A stretch of 64,000 nucleotides of DNA from Acuticoccus sp965213555 (GTDB lineage: Bacteria; Pseudomonadota; Alphaproteobacteria; Rhizobiales; Amorphaceae): assembly GCF_965213555.1 (NCBI RefSeq), contig NZ_OZ243890.1, forward strand, positions 558,001 through 622,000, read 5' to 3'. Position 1 is the stretch's first letter. Every line of letters starts with the position of its first letter. The position numbers and the translations under genes are program-made. Below, one piece after another: positions 8,134 to 15,623 of this stretch. The notes under the pieces are model-generated. The model was given only the letters and a program-made list of their open reading frames with translations, was not told the DNA's origin and ran no database searches.

Positions 8134-8903
8134 GCTCCGCCCGCCGCCGCCGCTGCATCGACCAGGTCATGACGAAGTTCGACGTGTCCGAGCGGGTGGC
8201 GTGCCGCGTGCTGGGGCAGCACCGATCGACGCAGCGAAAGGCGCCGAGGGGGCGTGCCGATGACGCGGCACTCACCGCCGACGTCGTCGCGCTTGCCACG
8301 CAGTACGGCCGCTACGGCTATCGCCGGATCACGGCGATGCTTCATGCGGCGGGCTGGGCGGTGAACGTCAAGCGGGTCGAGCGCATCTGGCGTCTGGAGG
8401 GGCTTAGAGTGCCGGGAAAGCAGCCGAAGAAGGGCCGGCTCTGGCTGACCGACGGCTCCTGCGTGCGGCTCCGGCCCGAGCGCCCCAACCACGTCTGGTC
8501 CTACGACTTCGTCGAGGATCGCACCCACGACGGCAGGAAGTTCCGCATGCTCAACGTCATCGATGAGTTCACCCGCGAGTGCCTGACGATCCGCATCGAC
8601 CGACGGCTGAAGTCGACGGACGTGATCGATGTCCTGTCCGACCTCTTCATCTCGCGCGGCGTGCCGGGCCATGTCCGATCCGACAATGGTCCCGAGTTCA
8701 TTGCCAAGGTCGTACGAGAATGGATCGCGGCGGTGGGAGCCAGAACCGCGTTCATCGAGCCCGGCAGCCCGTGGGAGAACGGCTACTGCGAGAGCTTCAA
8801 CTCCAAGCTCCGCGACGAGCTGCTGGACGGCGAGATCTTCTACTCGCTGGCCGAGGCGCGCATCGTCGTCGAGGGATGCCGACGGCAGTACAACACGGTC
8901 TGA
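8130..8903 (+). pseudogene. IS3-family transposase OrfB with premature stop
   Basis: Integrase-fold (DDE) part of the transposase, read from CTG 8130 (LSSARRRRC). The CRVLGQHRSTQR, YGYRRITAMLHAAGW and RPNHVWSYDFVEDRTHDGRK motifs are present, with catalytic Asp in YDFV, Asp in VRSDNGPEFI and Glu in GSPWENGYCESFNSKLRDE. The frame stops at TGA 8901-8903 after RQYNTV. The downstream sequence in the same frame continues PHSSLGYRPPAPETVLWPAS, exactly the normal end of such proteins (…YNTVRPHSSLGYRPPAPE…). The TGA is therefore a CGA-to-TGA nonsense change that removes the conserved C-terminus. The catalytic triad survives, but activity is doubtful. Confidence 0.85.
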
Positions 8904-9054
8904 CCGCACTCCTCGCTGGGCTACCGACCACCCGCGCCTGAGACCGTGCTCTGGCCGGCTTCGCCGCCCCAGGCCGCGCCCGTCATGGCATGGCGCTCAA
9001 ACCGACCATGCAATAAGATCCCCCTCGGACCACCCGATGGGGGAGGCCAACTGG

Positions 9055-9290
9055 TCATTCTTTTGGTTCTTGTAGTCTGTAATACCAACTAGTTAAAGCA
9101 CCAGCAACTATCCCTATAGGAAAAAAAATGAAAGCCGCATGAAAAGCTGATATAATTTCTGATATTGGCAGATGTCCATTCTTAAGTAAAAAAAAGTTGG
9201 GACCACGGTGACAATAACAACCGAGACCAAGCAGGAAATTCTAACGCCTTCTTTCAAATCGACCCACCTTAGATAATGGAGCTTTTTCAT
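9055..9290 (-). pseudogene. Small two-helix membrane protein (probable immunity protein), frame disrupted at a T8 run
   Basis: Starts at ATG 9288-9290, ten bases after the stop of the minus-strand Rhs tip. It reads MKKLHYLRWVDLKEGVRISC and LVSVVIVTVVPTFF up to a run of eight T. As written, the frame then ends at a TAG after about 60 residues. With one extra T it continues LLKNGHLPISEIISAFHAAF, IFFPIGIVAGALTSWYYRLQ and EPKE to TGA 9055-9057. The second reading gives two clean hydrophobic helices and a sensible C-terminus, so the original product was about 77 residues. Either a real slippage mutation or a homopolymer sequencing error is possible. Too short and broken to be seen as one open frame. 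It ends 5 bp before the IS3 right end. Confidence 0.6.
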
Positions 9291-9299
9291 GAAGCGAAC

Positions 9300-10775
9300 C
9301 TAATTAAATGAAGCAACTTCAGGGGCATCTGCTGCGCTGGGTGTAGAGTTGTTTGCATCATTGTTACTACCATCATCCCCATTATTTTCGGATGTCGGAG
9401 CGGATAGGCCGACATTGCCTGTTATGCGTTCGTCGGCCATTGGATTTACCGTGATTTTTGTCCCAACAAATGTCTTGCTTTTCTCTTCTTTCCCAAAAAC
9501 TTCTCGTACCGCAGCAGTAACCGCTGCAGCAACTGCAACACCTCGTGTAGCAACCGCCCGCGAAGCAGCGGAGATGGGGCTGCTTGCCCAACTGGCAACA
9601 GCAGCTCCTACATATCCCGCTACACCAGCCAATGCGACATTCGTGGCTGTAACATGATCCTCAATAGCTACAACGGCCGCGGCTGCAACCGCTGGCTGAG
9701 CCACACGATCGATTGTACGTTCCACTACCACCTGAGTAGCAAGTGGAGCAGACCGGCCTAAAATCGCAGTCGTTGCCCGAGGACTAATTACCGCTGCGAG
9801 CGCCCCAAATCCCGCTGACTTGGCGATCCGGCCGTAGTCTATTTGCTGACCAGTCCGTGCCTGGAGAGCATAGTCGACCCCCGCTCCGATAACCGCACCT
9901 ACCGCAGCGTTAACTGCCATAGCCCACTCCCCACCCGGATCGATGAGGTTGACGGGATCGTTTGCGGCGTAGGCGTACCGGTTGACGCCGACGCCGGGTG
10001 TGGTGGGATCGAGGCGATCGGGGGAGATGAAGCGTCCGATGAGGGGGTCGTAGTACCGTGCGTTGAGGTAGGTGAGGCCGGTCATCGCGTCGTGGCGCTC
10101 GCCGAGGAAGCCTCGGGTCTCCTCGGCGGGCGCGACGCCCACCTCGGTCCGCTCCTCCTCGCCGTAGGGCTGGTAGGCGACCTCGACGACCGGCGCGCCG
10201 GACGGGGCGGTGACGCGGCGCACCGAGCCGTCGTGGTCGAGGTGGACGCCGTAGCTTGCCATCTCCACCCGCTTGGCGTCGGCGATGGGATGCTTGGTCA
10301 AGACCCCCGTGGGGCTCACCTCCAGGTCGGCGACGAAGGTGGTGGTCTCCACCGCCCCGGTCGACGGCGCGAAGCGGCGCTGCTGGCGCGCGTCGTCCGG
10401 CCCGTAGGTCATGGTGGTGAGCCCGCCGCGGGCGACGGTGGCGAGGCGGCCGAGCCCGTCCCAGGTGAGGGTGCGGTTGAGCGCGGGCGCGTCCCTGACC
10501 TGCAACAGGTTGCCGTTGGCGTCGTAGGACAGGCTCGCGTTCCCGACCTGCGTCGGCGCGTGGGGCTGCGCCGAGCCCGCCGGCGGGTAGGTGTAGCTCC
10601 CCCGCCCGGTCCGCGACGTCATGTTGTTGACGCGGTCGTAGGTGTAGCTCGTCACCGCGCCCGAGGGACGATGCAGGGCGCTGACGAGGCGTCCCGCGGT
10701 GAGGCACTTGGGCGACGGACCACTCGAGAGCGTGTCAGTGCAGGCTCCCGTCGACGTCCGCAGTGCTGGGATCCA
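9300..10775 (-). pseudogene. Orphan Rhs C-terminal module with hydrophobic Ala/Val-rich tip, 5'-truncated
   Basis: Open in one frame from an upstream TGA at 10776-10778 down to TAG 9300-9302. It contains Rhs/YD repeats (VTSYTYDRVNNMTSRTG, then NASLSYDANGNLLQVRD, LTWDGLGRLATVARGGLTTM) and the core GLTYLNARYYDPLIGRFISP ... DPVNLIDPGGEW. The first methionine-like codon (GTG 10653-10655) is inside a repeat, so it is a fragment of a larger Rhs protein. After the core, the tip is strongly hydrophobic and Ala/Gly/Val-rich (NAAVGAVIGAGVDYALQA; QPAVAAAAVVAIED; VALAGVAGYVGAAVASWA) and ends in a polar Asn/Ser-rich tail. I recognise no toxin family. A membrane-acting toxin would fit, since the neighbouring immunity-like gene encodes a membrane protein. 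Confidence 0.75.
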
Positions 10776-10901
10776 TCAGACTTCGATGCAAGAAGACCGA
10801 ATTTCCTTCGCCATTGCGTTGCAGTCCACCTATAACGAGGCGGAACTACCTCATAAGGCAACATCAGTTATGGGTAGTCCGCTGATGCAGAATCAAACAC
10901 A

Positions 10902-11213
10902 CTACCATCCAAAGTCGTCGAATCTTAATACTTGCTTCTCCTTTCCCGCTTGTACCCAAAGAACTTCGGGGTGATCGTCAACATCTGGATCGTTCAGTAC
11001 GCTGATCGCCATACCATCAAACACAAACGTCAACTTGTTCGGGTTCTCGGTGAATAACCGTAATGTGGGTACTACGCCGCCAAAGAATTCAATACTACAT
11101 TGATAAAGTGCTGTTATCATACCATATTTCGAAAAAACCAAGTGCATATGACCTTGAGAATAATGAATGCTTGTTACCATCTTTCCAATGAACCTTTCTT
11201 CAATCAAGTTCAT
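10902..11213 (-). CDS. Unknown AT-rich protein, 103 residues, orphan immunity-like
   Basis: MNLIEERFIGKMVTSIHYSQ at the start and DDHPEVLWVQAGKEKQVLRF at the end. Beta-rich, soluble, no signal or membrane segment, acidic. I do not recognise the family. It lies between two minus-strand Rhs fragments: an Rhs remnant frame stops about 18 bp upstream of its ATG. This is where an immunity gene sits behind a toxin tip, but the toxin is absent. Base composition is AT-rich like the other cassette genes. Confidence 0.55.
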   Translation of the reverse strand: MNLIEERFIGKMVTSIHYSQGHMHLVFSKYGMITALYQCSIEFFGGVVPTLRLFTENPNKLTFVFDGMAISVLNDPDVDDHPEVLWVQAGKEKQVLRFDDFGW

Positions 11214-11274
11214 CTATCAACCCTAGTTGGCTATGTAGGCGTAAGGGTGGTGTCGGCCTTTCGCCCAGTTACTG

Positions 11275-11402
11275 GATCGACGCTTGGCGTCGGCGATGGA
11301 TGCTTGGTCAAGACCCCCGTAGGCCTCACCTCCAGGTCGGCGACGAAGGTATTGGTCTCCACCGCCCCCGTCGACGCCGCCAGGCGGTGCTGCTGGCGCT
11401 GG
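11275..11402 (-). pseudogene. Short Rhs remnant
   Basis: The frame reads STGAVETNTFVADLEVRPTG followed by VLTKHPSPTPS, matching STGAVETTTFVADLEVSPTG in the large minus-strand Rhs module at about 10270-10380. DNA identity is high, but a one-base deletion (GATGGATG versus GATGGGATG) throws the end out of frame. It is the third Rhs piece in this region. Confidence 0.8.
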
Positions 11403-11486
11403 TACTGACGTCCATCCCTAAGAACGCAGGGCGATCCAGCGCAGGGACACAACTGGCGACGGGCGAGCCCAGGGACTGGGACGGCG

Positions 11487-11561
11487 TGGCTGGGGCGGCT
11501 GGATTCGAACCAGCGCATGGCGGTACCAAAAACCGCTGCCTTACCGCTTGGCTACGCCCCA
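11487..11561 (-). tRNA. tRNA-Gln(TTG)
   Basis: 75 nt with encoded CCA. The 5' end TGGGGCG pairs with CGCCCCA before the discriminator G and CCA (11487-11490). D arm TAGCCAAGCGGTAAGGC; anticodon stem GCGGT/ACCGC around the loop TTTTGGT gives anticodon TTG; T arm GCTGGTTCGAATCCAGC. It bounds the Rhs/IS region on its right side. I see no integrase gene and no duplicate of its 3' end in the window, so use as an attachment site is not shown. Confidence 0.97.
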
Positions 11562-11671
11562 TCGCGCTCGCCGCACATAGCTTCTCCATCGCACGGCGGC
11601 AACCGCAGCGCGCAGCCGCGGGAGCGACGTCGTCGACACAACCGCCGGCAGCCGCCGGGGACGCGCCGCGC

Positions 11672-11731
11672 GCGGGCCATCGCAGGGCCAGCTCTGCTGC
11701 GGCGGGCCATCGCAGGGCCAGCCCTGCTGCG
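11672..11731. repeat. Two tandem copies of a 30-bp sequence
   Basis: GCGGGCCATCGCAGGGCCAG followed by C(T/C)CTGCTGCG occurs at 11672-11701 and again at 11702-11731 with one mismatch, just after the 3' end of the class II aldolase gene (minus strand) and before tRNA-Gln. Each unit contains self-complementary GGCC/GGCC elements. Function unknown. Confidence 0.8.
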
Positions 11732-11739
11732 GCGCTGCG

Positions 11740-12366
11740 TCAGCGGCCGTAGTCGCGGAAGGCGGCGAGCACACGGTCCATCTCCTCGGGCGGCAGGACC
11801 ACCGGGTCGCCGACGGCGAGCGCGGCGCGATGGATGGTGGCGAGGAGCTCCACCTCTCGGGCGAGGTCGAGCGCAACCTCCAGCGTCGCGCCGGCGGCGA
11901 CGACGCCATGGTTGGCGAGCAGGCACGCGTCCACCGTGTGCAGCGTCGCGACGATCGCGGCCGACAGCGCTTCAGTGCCGAACGTCGCGTAGGGCGCCAG
12001 CGGGACCTCGTGGCCCCCCGCCATCGCCACCATGTAGTGCGACGCAGGGATCGGCCGGCGCAGCACGGCAAGCGCCGTGGCGTTCACCGAATGGGTGTGG
12101 ACGACGGCGCAAAGGTCCGCGCGGGCGGCGAGGAGGTCGCGGTGGAAGCGCCACTCCGAGGATGGCCTGCCGCGGGCCGATCCCTCGAACGGGACCGACG
12201 CGACGTCGTGCGGCTGCATCCTCTCCGCGCGCACGGCGCTGGGCGTGATGAGGAGCCCGTCCGCGACGCGCAGCGAAACGTTGCCCGCCCGCCCGACGAT
12301 CAGCCCCTCGTCCTTCAGCGCGCGGTAGGCCGTGACCAGCGCGGCCCGCTCGGCCTCATGGTCCAT
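11740..12366 (-). CDS. Class II aldolase/adducin family protein (sugar-phosphate aldolase or epimerase type)
   Basis: 208 residues, the usual length for L-fuculose-phosphate-aldolase-type enzymes. GRAGNVSLRV and LLITPSAV form the phosphate/substrate loop (consensus GNxS, TPS), VVHTHSVNATAL supplies two zinc His ligands, and LLANHGVVAAG supplies a third. The catalytic Glu expected near VFEG/SSEW is plausible (PFEGSARGRPSSEWRFHRDL). The start ATG 12364-12366 has a strong GAGGAGG ribosome-binding site 6 bp upstream and overlaps the ABC ATPase gene by 11 bp. It is the last gene of a transporter operon, so it may act on the imported compound; the substrate is unknown. Confidence 0.85.
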   Translation of the reverse strand: MDHEAERAALVTAYRALKDEGLIVGRAGNVSLRVADGLLITPSAVRAERMQPHDVASVPFEGSARGRPSSEWRFHRDLLAARADLCAVVHTHSVNATALAVLRRPIPASHYMVAMAGGHEVPLAPYATFGTEALSAAIVATLHTVDACLLANHGVVAAGATLEVALDLAREVELLATIHRAALAVGDPVVLPPEEMDRVLAAFRDYGR

Positions 12367-13867
12367 CGCAAGCCTCCTCCACGAGCGCCTTCGTCGTCGG
12401 GTGACGCGGCGCCTCGAAGATCGCACCCACCGCCTCCTCCTCGACGACGCGGCCGTCGTGCATCACGAGGATGCGGTCGGCGAGGCGGCGCACCAGCGCG
12501 AGGTCGTGGGCGATGAAGACGAGCGCCAGCCCATCCTCGCGCACCAGGCGGTCGAACAGGTCGACGACTTGCGCCCGCAGGGCCGCATCGAGCGCCGACA
12601 CCGGCTCGTCGGCGACGAGGACCGCGGGCCCCGCGATCAGCGCGCGGGCGATGGCGATCCGCTGGCGCTGTCCACCGGAAAAGGCGTGCGGCCGACGCGG
12701 CAGGGCCTCCGCGTCGAGGCCGACGCGCGCGAGCGCCTCGATGGCCCGGCAACGGCGCTCGTTGTCGGGGAGGCGCGATCCGTGCAGCGGCTCGGTGACG
12801 ATGCGCAGGATCGAGTGCCGCGGGTTGAAGCTCGTCGAGGGGTCCTGGAAGACCATGCTCGCGGTGCGCCGCAGCGTGGCATCGCCCGGGCCGACCGCGT
12901 TGCCGCGGACCCGCACCGTGCCGGCGTGCGGCAGCAGCCCGAGGACGGCGCGCACCAACGTCGTCTTGCCGCTGCCCGACCCGCCGACCACCGCGAGCCG
13001 CTCGCCTCGGCGGACCGACAGCGTGGCGTCGTCGACGACAGTCCGTCCGCCGCGCCGGACCGTCATCCCCCTCGCCTCCAGCACCACATCGCCGACGCGC
13101 CGCTGCGACAGCGGTCCTGCCCACCGTCGCGCCGCGACCAGCGCCCGAGCCGCCGTGCTCCGTGGCGCCGTGAGCACGGTGCGACCCTCCTCCGCGACGC
13201 GACCCTCGGCCATCACCGCGATCCGCTCGGCGCGTCGCGCCACGGCGAGGTCGTGGGTGATGAGCACCAGCGCGGCACCCTCGGAGGCGGTGAGGTCGGC
13301 GAGGAGCGAGAGCACGCGCGCCGCGGTCACCGCGTCGAGCGCGCTCGTCGGCTCGTCGGCGACTACGAGGCGTGGGGACAGCGCGAGGGCGATGGCGATG
13401 GCGACCCGCTGGCGCTGGCCGCCGGACAGCTCGTGCGGGTAGCGCTGCGGGGTGACGCCCGCAGCGGCGAGCTCGGTGCGCTCCAGGAGATCGATGACGG
13501 CGCTGCGACGGGCCGCGGCGGACCAGTCCGTGTGCAGGCGCATCGGCTCGGCGATCTGCGTACCGATGTGCTGCACCGGGTTGAGCGCCGTCGCCGGCTC
13601 CTGGAACACCATGGCGATGGCGGCGCCGCGCAGGCGTGCCATCTCCCGCTCCGACGCGGCGAGGAGGTCGCGGCCCTGGAAGCGTACAGCGCCGCCGTAG
13701 CGCACCCCGGGTGGCGGCAGCGCGAGCATGGCGCGCGCTGTCAGCGACTTCCCCGAGCCCGATGCACCGAGGATCGCAAGCCGCTCCCCCGCCTCGAGGT
13801 GCAACGTGACGTCCTCCACGAGCGTCCGCCCGCCCGAGGTCGCGCGCAGGCCCTCGAGGGACAGCAT
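12356..13867 (-). CDS. Peptide/nickel-type ABC transporter ATPase, fused DppD-DppF
   Basis: 503 residues carrying two complete ABC cassettes. The first has Walker A LGASGSGKS, Q loop VFQEPATALNP, signature LSGGQRQRV and Walker B VVADEPTSALD. The second has VGGSGSGKTT, VFQDPSTSFNP, FSGGQRQRI and VLVADEPVSALD. In Dpp/Opp-type importers these are usually two proteins. Overlaps show one transcript: its ATG 13865-13867 overlaps the upstream permease stop by one base, and its 3' end overlaps the aldolase. Cytoplasmic ATPase of the importer formed with the two permeases and the binding protein upstream. Confidence 0.92.
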   Translation of the reverse strand: MLSLEGLRATSGGRTLVEDVTLHLEAGERLAILGASGSGKSLTARAMLALPPPGVRYGGAVRFQGRDLLAASEREMARLRGAAIAMVFQEPATALNPVQHIGTQIAEPMRLHTDWSAAARRSAVIDLLERTELAAAGVTPQRYPHELSGGQRQRVAIAIALALSPRLVVADEPTSALDAVTAARVLSLLADLTASEGAALVLITHDLAVARRAERIAVMAEGRVAEEGRTVLTAPRSTAARALVAARRWAGPLSQRRVGDVVLEARGMTVRRGGRTVVDDATLSVRRGERLAVVGGSGSGKTTLVRAVLGLLPHAGTVRVRGNAVGPGDATLRRTASMVFQDPSTSFNPRHSILRIVTEPLHGSRLPDNERRCRAIEALARVGLDAEALPRRPHAFSGGQRQRIAIARALIAGPAVLVADEPVSALDAALRAQVVDLFDRLVREDGLALVFIAHDLALVRRLADRILVMHDGRVVEEEAVGAIFEAPRHPTTKALVEEACDGP

Positions 13868-14664
13868 CAGCCGCGCACGAGGCGCGGGTCGAGGCTGCGG
13901 GTGAACGCCTCGCCGAGGGTCGTCACCGAGAGCACGGTCACGGCGATGGCGAGCCCCGGCCAGACGGCGAGCTGTGGTGCGAGCGCCATCATGGTCTGCG
14001 CCTCGGCGAGCATGCGGCCCCACGACACCGTGGGCGGCTGCGCTCCGAGGCCCACGTAGCTGAGCCCGGCCTCGGCGAGGATCGCCACGGCGAACTGGGT
14101 GCTCGCCTGGGTGACGACGACGGGGGCGACCAGGGGGGCGACGTGCTCGGCGGCGATGCGTGCCTCGCCCTTGCCTGCGAGACGCGCCGCGTCGATGAAG
14201 TCGAGCGTAAGGACGCTGCGCGCCGTGGCGGCGGTGAGGCGTAGGAAGACCGGCACGTTGAACAGGCCGATGGCGACCAGCGCGTTGAGCGCGGAAGGTC
14301 CGGTGAAGGTCGACAGCATGGCCGCCACGATCAACGCCGGGAACGCGAACACGACGTCCGAGGCCCGCATCAGGGCCCCGCCGACGAAGCGGCCGGACGC
14401 GGCGGCCGCGAGCCCGAGCGGCGCGCCGACGCCGACCCCGACGAGGATCGCCCCCGCCGCCACGCCGAGCGAGGTCGACGCGCCCGCCATCAGCATGGAG
14501 ACGAGGTCACGGCCGTAGTGGTCCGTGCCGAGCGGATGGGCGAGCGAGGGCGCACCGAAGCGGCCAGCGACGTCGATCCCATCCACGGCGTGCGGCGTCC
14601 ACGCCAGCGCGACGATCGCCGCAGCGCCGACGATCGCGACGACGATCGCGGCGAGGCCCCTCAC
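13867..14664 (-). CDS. ABC transporter permease, DppC-like
   Basis: 265 residues from GTG 14662-14664, overlapping the DppB-like stop by 4 bp. N-terminal membrane anchor (LAAIVVAIVGAAAIVALAW), then HPLGTDHYGRDLVSMLMAGA, the hallmark of DppC/OppC proteins, several transmembrane helices, and the EAA loop DAARLAGKGEARIAAEHVAP that contacts the ATPase. It forms the translocation pore with the next-upstream permease. Confidence 0.9.
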   Translation of the reverse strand: MRGLAAIVVAIVGAAAIVALAWTPHAVDGIDVAGRFGAPSLAHPLGTDHYGRDLVSMLMAGASTSLGVAAGAILVGVGVGAPLGLAAAASGRFVGGALMRASDVVFAFPALIVAAMLSTFTGPSALNALVAIGLFNVPVFLRLTAATARSVLTLDFIDAARLAGKGEARIAAEHVAPLVAPVVVTQASTQFAVAILAEAGLSYVGLGAQPPTVSWGRMLAEAQTMMALAPQLAVWPGLAIAVTVLSVTTLGEAFTRSLDPRLVRG

Positions 14665-15605
14665 GACGGCTCGCGCCGCTGCTTCGGGTTGGTCCACGCG
14701 GCCGCGGCGTCGCACAGCGCGTTGACCGCGATCACGGCGGCGACGAGGACGAGGACGATGCCCTGCACGAGGGGCACGTCGCGCTGCGCGACGGCCTGGA
14801 ACAGCAGGCGACCGAGCCCTGGCAGGTTGAACACCGTCTCGATGATGATCCCGCCGGCGAGGAGGAAGCCGAACTGCAGCCCGATGACGGTGAGGATCGG
14901 GGCCCACGCGTTGGGCAGCGCGTGGGCGACGACCGCGCCGGAGGGGCTGCGGCCCTTGGCGCGGGCGAGCGCCACGTAGTCCTCGTCCATTGCCTCGACG
15001 ACGGCGGTGCGGGTGAGGCGCGTCAGGATCGCGGCCTGCGGCGTGGCGAGGGCGATGGCCGGCAGCACCAGCGCCGCGAGCCCTGCGCCGAGGCCGGCGT
15101 CCCAGCCGGGGAAGCCGCCGGCCGAGGTCGCCGCGAGGACGATGGCGAACAGCCAGATGAGCATGAGGCCGAGCCACACGTTGGGCACGCTGAGGCCGAC
15201 CTGCGCCAACGCCGAGACCACGCGGTCCGCAAGCCGGCGACGGCGCACCGCGGCGAGAAGCCCCGCCGGCAGCGCGACCCCCACCGACAGCGTCACCGCC
15301 AGCCCGGCGAGCGGCACAGAGACCGTCGCCCGCTCCGCGATGAGCCGGGAGACGGGGACGTCGTAGGTCGAACTTGTCCCAAGGTCGCCGACGAAGGCGC
15401 CGGCGAGCCACCGCACGAAGCGCTCGGGCACCGAGCGGTCGAGCCCCATGGCGCGGCGCAGCTCGGCTACCGCCTCGGGGTCGGCGTTCATGCCCAGCCT
15501 GAGCTGCGCCGCGTCGCCGGGCAGGACGCTCATCGACATGAACACCAGGACGGCCGCGGCGAGGAGCGTGCCGACGAGCTGGGCGAGGCGCGCGAGCGCC
15601 GGCAC
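14661..15605 (-). CDS. ABC transporter permease, DppB-like
   Basis: 314 residues. The N-terminal helix is LVGTLLAAAVLVFMSMSVLP followed by GDAAQLRLG, then AMGLDRSVPERFVRWL, as in DppB/OppB. Core helices include VSVPLAGLAVTLSVGVALPA and ILTVIGLQFGFLLAGGIIIE, with the family signature ETVFNLPGLGRLLFQAVAQR D near the C-terminus. The EAA loop is AMDEDYVALARAKGRSP. It ends ..NPKQRREPS. Operon position between binding protein and DppC-like permease is standard. Confidence 0.92.
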   Translation of the reverse strand: MPALARLAQLVGTLLAAAVLVFMSMSVLPGDAAQLRLGMNADPEAVAELRRAMGLDRSVPERFVRWLAGAFVGDLGTSSTYDVPVSRLIAERATVSVPLAGLAVTLSVGVALPAGLLAAVRRRRLADRVVSALAQVGLSVPNVWLGLMLIWLFAIVLAATSAGGFPGWDAGLGAGLAALVLPAIALATPQAAILTRLTRTAVVEAMDEDYVALARAKGRSPSGAVVAHALPNAWAPILTVIGLQFGFLLAGGIIIETVFNLPGLGRLLFQAVAQRDVPLVQGIVLVLVAAVIAVNALCDAAAAWTNPKQRREPS

Positions 15606-15623
15606 GGGATCGCTACGCGAGTG

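Larger units (their letters stand above)
7790..9049 (+). mobile_element. IS3-family insertion sequence, complete ends
   Basis: A 1260-bp element bounded by imperfect terminal inverted repeats. The left end begins TGGCCTGCCCCCTGAAAAGT at 7790 and continues GGTCC. The right end, read inward from 9049, is TGGCCTCCCCCATCGGGTGG followed by TCC. Inside are orfA and orfB in the usual overlapping frames. I see no matching 3-4 bp target duplication (left flank ...AGG, right flank ACT...). The two flanks belong to different genes (gspE on the left, Rhs-associated on the right), so the element probably took part in a deletion or rearrangement. Confidence 0.9.

Noticed and set aside
2412..11480. Prophage
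   Set aside because: No phage structural, lysis or replication genes; content is Rhs tips, IS and secretion-gene debris.
11487..11561. tRNA-Gln as an att site of an integrative element
   Set aside because: No integrase gene and no duplicated tRNA 3' end were found in the window.
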